64,000 bases of DNA from Bradyrhizobiaceae bacterium Ga0074131 (GTDB taxonomy: Bacteria > Pseudomonadota > Alphaproteobacteria > Rhizobiales > Xanthobacteraceae). How positions within the stretch are numbered: position 1 is the first letter of the stretch; every line of letters starts with the position of its first letter. Shown one piece after another: positions 18,015-27,105 of the stretch. The stretch is from positions 124,001 through 188,000 of the forward strand of contig LNEC01000008.1 in assembly GCA_001464035.1 (NCBI GenBank). Reading direction: 5' to 3'. The notes below the pieces were generated by a model that did no database searches, was not told the DNA's origin, and worked only from the letters and a program-made list of their open reading frames with translations. Position numbers and translations under genes: made by a program.

Positions 18015-18353
18015 GTGAAGGGCTTTCTGGTCTTGTTCAGCAGTGCATTGTTGCTGGCGTCGGGATGGATACTCCAGCGCGCAGACGCGGATGCGCGCAA
18101 ATACTATCCGCGTCAATTCGCCGATGAACTTTCGTCGCGATACTACATGCTGAGCGTGCTGTCCAATCGGACGATACCCCTGGAAATTCGGCGGCGGTTC
18201 GCGGTTTCCTCGGCGCTAGCGATGGCGGCCTTCGCGGGCTTCGCTGCGGTGGCCTATCTCTCCAACAATGCCGTCATCGCTGTACTGTTGCTACTGATTT
18301 GCGGCTACGGGGTCGCGAACGTCATTTGTCAGTGGCGCAGCGCGAGGCGGTAG
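18015..18353 (+). CDS. Small integral membrane protein preceding the RTX exoprotein
   Basis: 112 residues, unknown family. The GTG start has GGAGGG seven bases upstream. The first 20 residues (KGFLVLFSSALLLASGWIL) form a signal anchor or signal peptide. Two further hydrophobic helices, VSSALAMAAFAGFAAVAYL and AVIAVLLLLICGYGVANVI, are joined by a short turn, and the tail WRSARR is basic, placing it on the cytoplasmic side. The loop between the first and second helices carries YYPRQFADELSSRYYML. It ends 40 bases before the giant exoprotein, so the two are probably one transcript. A role as secretion aid or protective partner is conceivable, but nothing in the sequence proves it. Confidence 0.72.
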   Translation: MKGFLVLFSSALLLASGWILQRADADARKYYPRQFADELSSRYYMLSVLSNRTIPLEIRRRFAVSSALAMAAFAGFAAVAYLSNNAVIAVLLLLICGYGVANVICQWRSARR

Positions 18354-18393
18354 CGGATCTCCGAAACAGATATGTCAATCCAGGGAGCGTCCC

Positions 18394-21300
18394 ATGGCTG
18401 CAGGCTGGTATAGTGGAGTTATCGTGGCGCCACTCGGGGCCGGGGGATTTGGGATAGGCCTATACGCCGACAATTACGGCAACGTGTACGGTCAGATCTA
18501 TTACGGCACGCCGAGGGCGAGCGCCTCGGCCGGATATACCAACGATCTCGATGCCTACCTCACTGGCGCGTCGATATCCGCAAGCCTCGGCACACAGTCT
18601 GTCAATTATAATTTGGGGACCAATGGCGCCGCTCTGGCCATGGGAGCTGGCACGCCCGGCGTTGGGGTCACTTACGGTTTTGGGCCTTACAGGCCCAGCG
18701 ATCTGCCGGGTTGGCTTGGCCCCTTGTTACCGCCGCCGCCCGGGCCGGGGCCCAACGGGCTGGGCGACCCCGGCAATCCCGGCGGTCCCTTCGGTTCCGA
18801 AAATCCCACGCCCACCGGCGACCCAAACAATCCAGGCAATACACCGCCGCCCGGACTTCCCGGCGCCCCGCCGACGCCCGGTGACCCACTGGTGCTCGAT
18901 CTGACGGGAGCCGGCATCGACCTCTCGGGCCTTGCGGGATCGACGGCGTATTTCGACTTCACCGGTTCGGGCTTTGCCAGACATACAGGCTGGATCCAGC
19001 CTGGCGACGGGCTACTGGTGCTCAATCCGCCCAGCGGCTCGACGATCACGTCGGCCGAGTTGCTCGGCGCCGAAAGCGGAAATGGATTCCGGGATCTCGC
19101 GGCGCTCGATGCCAACAGTGACGGGATCATCGATGCGAGTGATGCGGGATTCGTGAACCTCAGGGTCTGGGTCGATGCGGATGTGAATGGTCAAGGGACT
19201 TCCGGCGAACTCTACACGCTGGCCGATCTCGGCATCACCTCCATAAGCCTTACCGTCAACCAGTCCGGTCAAGTTATCAACGGCAACACTGTGGTCGAGA
19301 CGGCGACCTTCACGGTGAATACCGCCAACGGCCCGGTCGTGCAGACGATCGCGGAAGTGAACTTCGCGACCAGTCCGATGCAAACGATCTATCAGCCGCC
19401 GGAGGGGTTCACCTATACGGCGGAGGCGAGGCTGCTGCCGCAGCTCGTCGGCTACGGCACCATGCCGGATCTCTGGATCGCGATGTCGCTGAACTTGGCT
19501 TTGCTGGATGACGTGCAGGACCTCATCCTAGACTCCGGGACGCTATCCGGCGCGGAGTTCGACGCGGCCTTCCAAGACATCGTGGGAGCGTGGGCAGGCG
19601 TCTCCGCGATCGATCCGGCGAGCAAAGGCCCGCATGTGAATGCGCAGCATCTTGCCGTGGTCTATGCCTTCTACGGCATCGATCCGGTGGAGCAACCACG
19701 CTATGCGAACGATCCGAACGCCTCCGCGGGCGCGCGTTACGAGTCGATTTACGGCCTTATCGTCGACGAGCTCAAGGCGCGCTTCGTCAGCCAGGTCTCG
19801 ATGGCACTGGTGCTGAACGCCCCCGACCTCGAGACCGTCGCGTCGAGCCCATTCCTACCGTTCATGCGGATCGCGTTCAATCCGGAGACGGATCGCATCA
19901 GCGTCGACTTCGACACGCTGATCAAGACGCTCTCCGCCGTCGCGCCTGCGGACGTGACGCAGGCGGCGGCCTATTGGAACCAGGTGCTGCCGATCGTCAA
20001 GGCATTGCGGGTCGATCTGTTCGACGCCAATTCGGTCGAGACGGCTTCACAATTCATCATGGCGGCTGAGAAGGCCGGGCTCGCAGAGAGCGTCGAGGCC
20101 CTGTTCCTAGATATGCTGTCCATCACGTGTGTCGATCAAGGATCGACGACGGGCACCATTACGGGCTTGCCCTCAAATGCGATCATCTACCTCGGCGAGG
20201 GCGACAAGAGCATCTCAGATGGAAGCAACAACACCTTCGTGTATGCGCCGGAAGGCGGAAACGTCACAATCGCAGCGAGCGGACCCTCGTCTCGCCTAGT
20301 CATGCGCGATATCGACTCCGGCGACGTGACGCTCCAGCGGCCCGGCCATGGCGACGATCTCATCATCGTCAACAACGTGACCGGCAAGACCGTGACAATC
20401 ACGGGTTATTTCTCGGGCGCGTCGCTCGCCACGATTCTGTTCGCGGATGATGGCGTGGCGCTCTCGACGGGCGGCGTCGGGGACACGCTGCGGGCTCAGG
20501 CGCTGGAATATCTGAATGCGCCGGCCCATGCCGGCGACACCCCCGGGGAACGGGCCGCGCAGCTGTCCTTTTATGGCTTCATATCGCTCATCGACAGCGG
20601 CGGCTCGCCCGGGACTCTGAGCGGAACGACCGCCGAGGACGTCATGTTCGGGAGCTCCGGCGCCGACATCATCTATGGCCAGCAGGGCGGCGACATTCTG
20701 TTTGGCTGGGCCGGCAATGACACTCTGAGCGGCGGCGACGGCGACGATACCTATATTCGTGGTGGGGCGGGGGACGACACACTCGACGGCGGCGCGGGGG
20801 ACGACACCTACTTCTACGCCCGCGGCGACGGCAACGACGTTATTATCGAGGGCACGTCGGGCAACTTCAGCACCATCGATAGCCTGGTTCTGGAGGGGAT
20901 TAATCCGGCGGATGTCAGCCTGGTACGCAACGGCGGCGACGTCACCCTGATGATTGGCGAAAGCGCACCGGGAGCAGGCGACGGCGGCTCCATTCTGCTC
21001 AAGGATGGATTCGAGGACTGGTTCAGCCAAGGCGTCGAGAATGTCGTCTTTGCAGACGGCACGATCTGGACCCAGGTCGCCATTCGGGAAATGCTGATTG
21101 CATCTGCCGGAACCGCAGGCAACGATATCATCCTTGGCTCCAGCGCGTCCGATCTGATGGTGGGTAGAGGGGGCGACGACGCGCTCAATGGCGGCGCTGG
21201 AGACGACACTTACGTCTATACCCGCGGTGACGGCGATGACGTGATTACCGAGGGCACCGTAGGCAATTTCAGCTCGTATGACACGCTGATCCTGCACGAA

Positions 21301-23235
21301 GTAGCGTCCGCCGACGTGCAGTTCGTTCGCGACGGTAACAGCGTCACCTTGACGATCGCGGAAAGCGTCGTGGGCGCCGGTGACGCAGGATCGATCCGGC
21401 TTGTGGATGGCCTCGACGGCTGGTTCAGCCGTGGCGTCGAGCAGATCGTCTTCGACAACGGCACGGTCTGGACCCAGGCCGACATGCGGGCGGCGTTGCT
21501 GGTTCAGGCTGCAACGGCCGGCGATGATCTGATCCATGGCTTCCCAGGCGACGACGTCATCGCCGGTGGCCATGGCGACGACATCGTTCTCGGTGGCGGC
21601 GGAAGCGATACCTACGTTTACGCCAGCGGGGACGGCAAAGACATCATCGACAACCAGACTTCGTCGGGTCCGAACAAGCTCGTCCTTCACGGTATTGCCG
21701 TGGCCGACGTGACCGTGGTGCGAAACGCCGGAAATGCCATTATGTTGTTCGGAGCGGGCGGTATCGATGGCCGCATCACGATCAAGGAACAGTTTGGGTC
21801 CGGCGGCAAGATTACGACCGTTGAATTCGACGACGGGACGGTCTGGACCGACCAGACCATCCTGGCAAATGCGGTCGCGAGCGATGGTTCGATCGTGACG
21901 CATTACGGCACCACCGGCGCCGATGACATCGCCGGAACGGTTGAGAACGATGTGATCGATGGACGCGGCGGCGCCGATATCTTGCAGGGCGGCAATGGCA
22001 ACGACACCTATCATTATGGTGCGGGTTCCGGCGACGACACGATCGTGGAAGGAAGCGGCAGCGCGGGCAGCGGCGACCGCGTCAAGCTGGCCGGCCTGAA
22101 TGCCTCGGACGTCGAGTTCACCCGCTTGGGCAACGATCTCTTTTTGAAAATTCTGTCGAACGGCGACACCCTGAAGGTCAAAGATCAGTTCAATGGCGAC
22201 ATCGGCGTCGAGCAGATCACGTTCGCCGACAACACCGTCTGGGATCGCAGCCAGATAGGTGCCGCATCGTGGATTCGCGGCACGGCGGGTGACGATACGA
22301 TATCGGGCGGCGGCGGTGATGAGAACATCGATGGCGGCGCCGGCAATGATACGCTCTCCGGCGGCGTCGGTAGCGACACCTATTTGTTCGGCGTCGGTTC
22401 CGGCAACGACACGATTACGGAGGCCTGGTTCAATAGCGGAAGCGACGCCGTCAGACTGAAGAACCTGCTGCCGGCGGACGTCCAGTTCGGTCAGGACGGA
22501 AACGATCTGGTTATCCTGATCATTTCATCGGGCGAGCAGCTCAGGGTAACAGATCAGTTCAACGGCAGCGCTGCCTATGGCATCGAGCAGGTACAGTTTT
22601 CCGATCATTCGACCTGGGATCGTAGCCAGATTGTCGCGGCATCATGGATGCTCGGCACCTCCGGCGACGACATCATCAATGGTACCGGCGGCGACGACAA
22701 GATCGATGGCGGTGCCGGCAATGATACCCTGTCGGGCAACTCCGGCAGCGATAGCTATGTGTTCGGCGTCGGGTCCGGCAACGATACGATCAATGAGGCG
22801 TGGCACGGCGGCGGTACCGACGTGGTGAAGCTCCGGAATCTGTTGCCAGCGGATGTTCTGTTCTCCCAAGAGGGAGGCGATCTGGTCATCCGGATTATTT
22901 CCTCGGGCGAGCAGCTCAGGGTTGCCAACCAACTCGACATTAGTGCGCCGTACGGCGTCGAACAGGTCACATTCGCTGACAATACGACGTGGAATCGCAG
23001 TCAGATCGCCGAGGCATCCTGGATTCGCGGCACAGCCGGCAACGACACGATGACGGGCGGAGGTGGCGTCGAAAAGATCGACGGCGGGGGCGGAAACGAC
23101 ATCCTCGCTGGCCGCGGCGGCGGCGACATTTATCTGTACGGAATCGGCTCCGGCAACGATACGATCAACGAAGTCTGGTATGACGGCGGCACCGATACCG
23201 TCAGATTGGCAGGACTTCTGCCGGTTCGGACCTGA
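18394..23235 (+). CDS. Giant RTX-type calcium-binding exoprotein, reading frame closed early
   Basis: The 1613-codon frame has a GGGAG ribosome-binding site and no classical signal peptide. Residues 1-105 are Gly/Tyr/Ala-rich and beta-like. Residues 110-165 form a Pro/Gly linker. Residues 165-300 include EF-hand-like loops at Asp239 (DANSDGIIDAS) and Asp261 (DADVNGQGTSGEL). Residues 330-735 are mostly helical and unassigned. From about residue 739, RTX nonapeptides (GGAGNDTLSGG type) alternate with blocks ending VEQITFADNTVW, matching the haemolysin-type calcium-binding related domain. This pattern implies type I secretion and calcium-driven folding outside the cell. The stop follows a frame shift after GLLP; the rest of the protein, with its secretion-signal-like end, continues out of frame. 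Confidence 0.88.
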   Translation: MAAGWYSGVIVAPLGAGGFGIGLYADNYGNVYGQIYYGTPRASASAGYTNDLDAYLTGASISASLGTQSVNYNLGTNGAALAMGAGTPGVGVTYGFGPYRPSDLPGWLGPLLPPPPGPGPNGLGDPGNPGGPFGSENPTPTGDPNNPGNTPPPGLPGAPPTPGDPLVLDLTGAGIDLSGLAGSTAYFDFTGSGFARHTGWIQPGDGLLVLNPPSGSTITSAELLGAESGNGFRDLAALDANSDGIIDASDAGFVNLRVWVDADVNGQGTSGELYTLADLGITSISLTVNQSGQVINGNTVVETATFTVNTANGPVVQTIAEVNFATSPMQTIYQPPEGFTYTAEARLLPQLVGYGTMPDLWIAMSLNLALLDDVQDLILDSGTLSGAEFDAAFQDIVGAWAGVSAIDPASKGPHVNAQHLAVVYAFYGIDPVEQPRYANDPNASAGARYESIYGLIVDELKARFVSQVSMALVLNAPDLETVASSPFLPFMRIAFNPETDRISVDFDTLIKTLSAVAPADVTQAAAYWNQVLPIVKALRVDLFDANSVETASQFIMAAEKAGLAESVEALFLDMLSITCVDQGSTTGTITGLPSNAIIYLGEGDKSISDGSNNTFVYAPEGGNVTIAASGPSSRLVMRDIDSGDVTLQRPGHGDDLIIVNNVTGKTVTITGYFSGASLATILFADDGVALSTGGVGDTLRAQALEYLNAPAHAGDTPGERAAQLSFYGFISLIDSGGSPGTLSGTTAEDVMFGSSGADIIYGQQGGDILFGWAGNDTLSGGDGDDTYIRGGAGDDTLDGGAGDDTYFYARGDGNDVIIEGTSGNFSTIDSLVLEGINPADVSLVRNGGDVTLMIGESAPGAGDGGSILLKDGFEDWFSQGVENVVFADGTIWTQVAIREMLIASAGTAGNDIILGSSASDLMVGRGGDDALNGGAGDDTYVYTRGDGDDVITEGTVGNFSSYDTLILHEVASADVQFVRDGNSVTLTIAESVVGAGDAGSIRLVDGLDGWFSRGVEQIVFDNGTVWTQADMRAALLVQAATAGDDLIHGFPGDDVIAGGHGDDIVLGGGGSDTYVYASGDGKDIIDNQTSSGPNKLVLHGIAVADVTVVRNAGNAIMLFGAGGIDGRITIKEQFGSGGKITTVEFDDGTVWTDQTILANAVASDGSIVTHYGTTGADDIAGTVENDVIDGRGGADILQGGNGNDTYHYGAGSGDDTIVEGSGSAGSGDRVKLAGLNASDVEFTRLGNDLFLKILSNGDTLKVKDQFNGDIGVEQITFADNTVWDRSQIGAASWIRGTAGDDTISGGGGDENIDGGAGNDTLSGGVGSDTYLFGVGSGNDTITEAWFNSGSDAVRLKNLLPADVQFGQDGNDLVILIISSGEQLRVTDQFNGSAAYGIEQVQFSDHSTWDRSQIVAASWMLGTSGDDIINGTGGDDKIDGGAGNDTLSGNSGSDSYVFGVGSGNDTINEAWHGGGTDVVKLRNLLPADVLFSQEGGDLVIRIISSGEQLRVANQLDISAPYGVEQVTFADNTTWNRSQIAEASWIRGTAGNDTMTGGGGVEKIDGGGGNDILAGRGGGDIYLYGIGSGNDTINEVWYDGGTDTVRLAGLLPVRT

Positions 23236-23670
23236 TCATCGAAATCGTCTCGACGGGCGAGCAGCTCAAAATCACCAACCAGCTTGGCGGGGAAGGCGTC
23301 GAGCAGCTGCTGTTTGCTGACAATACGACGTGGAATCGCAGTCAGATTGCCGAGGCATCCTGGATTCGCGGCACAGCCGGCAACGACACGATTACAGGTG
23401 GAGGTGGCGTCGAAAAGATCGACGGCGGCGGCGGAAACGATACCCTCGCTGGTCGCGACGGCGGCGACACTTATCTGTACGGAATCGGCTCCGGCAACGA
23501 TACGATCAACGAAGTCTGGTATGACGGCGGCACCGATACCGTCAGATTGGCAGGACTTCTGCCGGGCGGACCTCATTATCGAGATCGTTTCAACGGGCGA
23601 GCAGCTCAAGATCACCAACCAGCTTGGTGGAGAAGGTGTCGAGCAGGTCGTCTTTTCCGACAATACCTCG
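22990..23670 (+). repeat. Two near-identical tandem modules of 341 and 340 bases
   Basis: Copy one spans 22990-23330 and copy two 23331-23670. The first 230 bases differ at only about a dozen positions. The module before them (22615-22989) is 375 bases, a multiple of three, whereas 341 and 340 are not. Relative to the intact module, the bases between the LLP and DL codons are cut from 30 to 5 and to 4 respectively. Confidence 0.88.
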
Positions 23671-24036
23671 TGGAGCCGCGCGCAGATCCAGTCCGAAACC
23701 TGGATCAGGGGAACGTCGGGGGCCGACACGATCGTTGGCGGCAACAACGCCGACCAGATCGACGGCCGGGCCGGCAACGATACGCTGTCGGGTGGCGCCG
23801 GAAACGATACGTTCGCATTCCGCACAAACCTCGGCCAGGATACCATCACCGACTTCGTTGCCGGCCAGGATGTCCTCAGATTCGAAGGCGGAATATTCGC
23901 AGATGCGGCAGCGGCGCTGGCGGCTGCGACTGCATCGGGCAATCATACGATCGTTACGATCGATGCAAATAACAGCGTGCTCCTGCAGAACGTGGCTCTC
24001 GCCAATTTGCACGTCGGGGATTTTCAGATTGTATGA
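23226..24036 (+). pseudogene. Out-of-frame C-terminal remainder of the RTX exoprotein
   Basis: After the first junction the coding sense continues in the next frame (SDLIIEIVSTGEQLKITN, a full RTX block, then GLLP near 23563). After the second junction it returns to the original frame as ADLIIEIVSTGEQLKITN, a further RTX block GNDTLSGGAGNDTFAF, and a C-terminal stretch TITDFVAGQDVLRFEGGIF ending HVGDFQIV. That ending resembles type I secretion signals of RTX proteins. The two shifts cancel, so the undamaged protein would be about 1880 residues. Nothing here has its own start and ribosome-binding site. It could be a true mutation, a sequencing or assembly error in a repeat, or frame-switching; I cannot distinguish these. 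Confidence 0.8.
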
Positions 24037-24134
24037 ATTGATGGTGTTGAAGGATTCGAACCTGGTCCGGCAGGCGAGATAGGAGGCCGCTTCGGGTGGG
24101 GTGCCTCAGCGTACGCCGGCGCCAGAGGAGAGAG

Positions 24135-24193
24135 CTTCCCCCCATCCGCCGCGCGCGTCGCGCGCGTCGACCTCCCCCGCAAGCGGGAGAGGT
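24135..24193. repeat. GC-rich intergenic repeat (CCCGCAAGCGGGAG type)
   Basis: GCGCGCGTCGCGCGCGTC is followed by CTCCCCCGCAAGCGGGAGAG, a compact stem. It lies between the convergent RTX locus and tadA. Related elements occur at 40587-40642, 56097-56230 and 60393-60536. Confidence 0.7.
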
Positions 24194-24204
24194 AAGAAGA
24201 GCCT

Positions 24205-24663
24205 TCACCTCCGTACCTTGAAAAAATCCTTCAGCAGCGTCGCCGCCTCGGTCTCGCCCACCGCCCCATAAACCTCCGGCACGTGATGGCAGGTCGGCGA
24301 AGCAAAAAACCGCACGCCGGATTCCACGGCACCGCCCTTGGGATCGGCGGCGCCGTAATACAGCCGCCGGATCCGCGCCAGCGAGATTGCGCCGGCGCAC
24401 ATCGTGCACGGCTCCAGCGTGACGTAGAGGTCGCAATCGACCAGCCGCTCGGTGCCGATCGCGTCGGCGGCCTGCCGCAGCGCCAGGATTTCGGCGTGCG
24501 CGGTCGGATCGCGGTCGGTCAGGGTGCGGTTGGCCGCGGTGGCGATCACCTCGTACCCTCGGACTATCACGCAGCCGATCGGGACTTCGCCGGCCTTTCC
24601 GGCGTTTTTGGCGGTTTTCAGCGCCAAATCCATGAAAGAAGGGACGGTCATGCCTCGTATCAT
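24205..24663 (-). CDS. tadA: TadA, tRNA-specific adenosine deaminase
   Basis: Zinc deaminase converting A34 to inosine in tRNA-Arg(ACG). The motif DPTAHAEILALRQA gives the zinc His and catalytic Glu, and TLEPCTMCAGAI gives the two zinc cysteines. PIGCVIVRG and RIRRLYYGAADPKGGAVES are typical TadA blocks. The length of about 150 residues is normal. The start is uncertain: ATG at 24663 gives MIRGMTVPSFM, and ATG at 24651 is an equally good choice; neither has a well-spaced ribosome-binding site. It is divergent from the rluB-like gene. Confidence 0.93.
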   Translation of the reverse strand: MIRGMTVPSFMDLALKTAKNAGKAGEVPIGCVIVRGYEVIATAANRTLTDRDPTAHAEILALRQAADAIGTERLVDCDLYVTLEPCTMCAGAISLARIRRLYYGAADPKGGAVESGVRFFASPTCHHVPEVYGAVGETEAATLLKDFFKVRR

Positions 24664-24813
24664 CGGAAGAAACCTGCTATGAGAACCGCATTCAGCAAAA
24701 GTGGATGCCGGTTTTGCGTGACCATGCGCCTTGAGCCAAGCGCGCGCGCGTACTCGCTATGACAGCCCGTCCACATCCGCCTGACCGCATTTCAGTGATA
24801 CGAGAGACCATTC

Positions 24814-26967
24814 ATGCCCCGCGACAACGACAAAAACAACGATTCCCGCGGCCGGCGCGACCGCCCTTCCGGCGGCAAGGGCCGCTCCGGTGCTATCAGA
24901 GGACCTGAGAAGAAGTTCGCCAAGCGCGGCTTCGCCGGCAAGAGCGACGGTGGCAAGCCCGAGGACGAGCGGCGGCCGTATGCGGGAAAACCCGACGGCG
25001 CCAAATCCTACGGCAAGAAGCCCTATTCCGGTCCGGGCAAGCCCTACGCCGGCAAGCGCGAAGGCCCGCCGCCGCGCCGTGACGGCGATGCGCCGCGCCC
25101 CCGCTTTAACCGCGATGATCGCGCCGGTGGCGGCGAGAAGCGTCCGTACAGCCCGCGCGGCGATCGCCCCAGCTTCAACCGCGATGATCGTCCCCGCGGC
25201 GATGGCGAGAAGCGCCCCTACACCCCGCGCGGCGATCGTGGTGACCGCGGCGATGCCCGGCCGGCCGCGCGTTTCTCCGACCGGAAATTCGGCGACAAGA
25301 AGCCTTATGCCCCGCGCGAGGGTGGGGCTGAGAAGCGGCCCTATACGCCGCGCGGCGACAGGCCGCAGGGCGATCGTCCCACCAGCGCGCGGCCATCACG
25401 CGATGGCGATCGTCCGCGTGGCGACCGTCCGGAGCGAAAATTCGGCGGCGACAAGAAGTTTTCCCGCGGCGCGCCTGACCGGGGTCCGCGCAAGGACTTT
25501 GGTAGCCGCGACCGGGACCGCAAGAGCGGCCCGGGAGACCGTGGCTCGGATCGCGGCGAGTCGAAGCCGTGGCAGAAGCGCGATGCGTCTTCGCCCGACC
25601 ATGCCGGCCGCAACTCGCGACCGTCCCGCGATGGCGCGCGCAACTTCGACAAGCCCCGTTTCGACAAGCCGCGCGAGGAGCGCGGCGGTGCGGAACGTCC
25701 GCGCTTTTCGCGTCCGCGCGAGGATCGTCCCCACGGTGACCGTCCGCAAGGAGACCGCCCGTTTCGTGACCGTCCGAAATTCGATCGCCCGCGCGAGGGC
25801 AGCTCCTGGCAGGAGCATCCACGCAGCGAGGCGCCGGGAGAGCGACCGCGCCGCGACAATGAGGACGACAGCAGGGTATTCGCAAAACGTCCAGCGTTCG
25901 GCGGCCGCGGCGAATACCGCGAGCGCAAGCCTGAATTCGAAAAGCGCGCCGCCCGTCCGCCGCGCGAAAAGAAATCCGGCGAGCGCATCGCCAAGGTGCT
26001 GTCGCGCGCCGGCCTCGCCTCGCGCCGCGACGCCGAGGAATGGATCGTGCAGGGCCGCGTCACCGTCAACGGCCGCGTGATCAATTCGCCGGCGCTCGAC
26101 GTCACCGCGAACGATGCGATCACGATCGACGGCAAGCCGTTGCCGCCGCGCGAGCGCACGCGTCTGTTCATGTTCCACAAGCCGCGCGGCCTGATGACCA
26201 CCCATGCCGATCCGGAAGGACGGCCGACGGTGTTCGACAATCTGCCGGAAGGCCTGCCGCGGCTGATCTCGATCGGCCGGCTCGATTTCAACACCGAGGG
26301 CCTGCTGCTGCTGACCAATGATGGCGGCCTGGCGCGCGCGCTGGAACTGCCCGATACCGGCTGGCTGCGGCGCTACCGCGTCCGCGCCCATGGCGAGGTG
26401 ACGCAGGGGCAGCTCGACGCGCTGAAAAAAGGAGTCGAGGTCGACGGCGTCAAATACGGTCCGATCGATGCGACGCTGGAGCGCGACCAGGGCGCCAATG
26501 TCTGGCTGGTGTTCGCGATCCGCGAAGGCAAGAACCGCGAAGTCCGCAACGTGATGGCGCATCTCGGGCTCGAGGTGAACCGCTTGATCCGGATCTCCTA
26601 CGGTCCATTCCAGCTCGGCGAACTGCCCGAGGGCGAGGTCGAGGAGGTCAAGACCCGGGTGCTGCGCGAGCAGCTCGGCGAGAAGGTCGCCGCATTGGCG
26701 GGCGCGGACTTCAAGCGGCCGATGCCGGGCGAGGCCACCGCCAAGCCTGATGACGACGAAGACGCGCCGCGCGGCAAGAAGCCGTTCAAGCCTGCGGGCA
26801 AGAGCGGCCTGATCGCCGACCGCAAGGGCCGCCGCGTGCTGGTGCAGCGCACCGGCAGCGACGAAGCCCGCGCCCGCAACGAGGCCGAAGCCGGCGGCTA
26901 CGGCCCGCCGCGCCGTCCGCAGCGCGGCTACCACGGCAAGCGCGACCTGAAGCCGCGGGACGAGTAA
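24814..26967 (+). CDS. RluB/RsuA-family pseudouridine synthase with long charged N-terminal extension
   Basis: 717 residues in two parts. Residues 1-385 are low complexity, dominated by Arg, Asp, Gly, Lys and Pro with recurrent GDRP, RPRG, KPYxxR and PREG units; they should be disordered and RNA-binding. From about residue 388 comes a normal RsuA/RluB enzyme: S4 domain ERIAKVLSRAGLASRRDAEE, linker FMFHKPRGLMTTHADPEGR, catalytic GRLDFNTEGLLLLTNDG with the active Asp, then VFAIREGKNREVRNVMAHLG. A basic tail closes the protein. The likely role is pseudouridine formation in 23S rRNA (RluB site) or 16S rRNA (RsuA site). The ATG has GAGAGA upstream. It is followed by a palindromic repeat and rsmD. 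Confidence 0.92.
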   Translation: MPRDNDKNNDSRGRRDRPSGGKGRSGAIRGPEKKFAKRGFAGKSDGGKPEDERRPYAGKPDGAKSYGKKPYSGPGKPYAGKREGPPPRRDGDAPRPRFNRDDRAGGGEKRPYSPRGDRPSFNRDDRPRGDGEKRPYTPRGDRGDRGDARPAARFSDRKFGDKKPYAPREGGAEKRPYTPRGDRPQGDRPTSARPSRDGDRPRGDRPERKFGGDKKFSRGAPDRGPRKDFGSRDRDRKSGPGDRGSDRGESKPWQKRDASSPDHAGRNSRPSRDGARNFDKPRFDKPREERGGAERPRFSRPREDRPHGDRPQGDRPFRDRPKFDRPREGSSWQEHPRSEAPGERPRRDNEDDSRVFAKRPAFGGRGEYRERKPEFEKRAARPPREKKSGERIAKVLSRAGLASRRDAEEWIVQGRVTVNGRVINSPALDVTANDAITIDGKPLPPRERTRLFMFHKPRGLMTTHADPEGRPTVFDNLPEGLPRLISIGRLDFNTEGLLLLTNDGGLARALELPDTGWLRRYRVRAHGEVTQGQLDALKKGVEVDGVKYGPIDATLERDQGANVWLVFAIREGKNREVRNVMAHLGLEVNRLIRISYGPFQLGELPEGEVEEVKTRVLREQLGEKVAALAGADFKRPMPGEATAKPDDDEDAPRGKKPFKPAGKSGLIADRKGRRVLVQRTGSDEARARNEAEAGGYGPPRRPQRGYHGKRDLKPRDE

Positions 26968-27006
26968 GAGTTCGATGGCTGATTTGTTGCCGCCGAATAG
27001 AAAGCC

Positions 27007-27094
27007 GTCATGGCCGGGCTTGACCCGGCCATCCACGTATTCCTTGTGTCGAAGGCTTCAAGACGTGGATGCCCGGGTCAAGCCCGGGCATGAC
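27007..27094. repeat. Long inverted repeat (GTCATGGCCGGGCTTGACCC type) in front of rsmD
   Basis: Two 32-base arms (27007-27038 and 27063-27094) pair at 30 of 32 positions around a 24-base spacer. The right arm ends at GTCATGAC-like sequence directly before GAGG, the rsmD ribosome-binding site. A degraded relative lies at 53433-53556. Confidence 0.9.
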
Positions 27095-27105
27095 GAGGCC
27101 TTGTG

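Noticed and set aside
17671..18018. 115-codon plus-strand frame overlapping the small membrane protein's GTG
   Set aside because: It is Arg/Ala rich without motif or ribosome-binding site; the GTGA overlap alone is not enough to call a gene.
20600..24030. Regular repeats at first sight like a CRISPR or satellite array
   Set aside because: They are in-frame protein repeats with the RTX GGxGxDxLx pattern, lacking constant direct repeats with unique spacers.
24040..24065. GGATTCGAACC, resembling the T-arm of a tRNA or an attachment-site remnant beside the RTX locus
   Set aside because: Only three T-stem pairs form, no acceptor or anticodon arm can be built on either strand, and no integrase or second copy is present.
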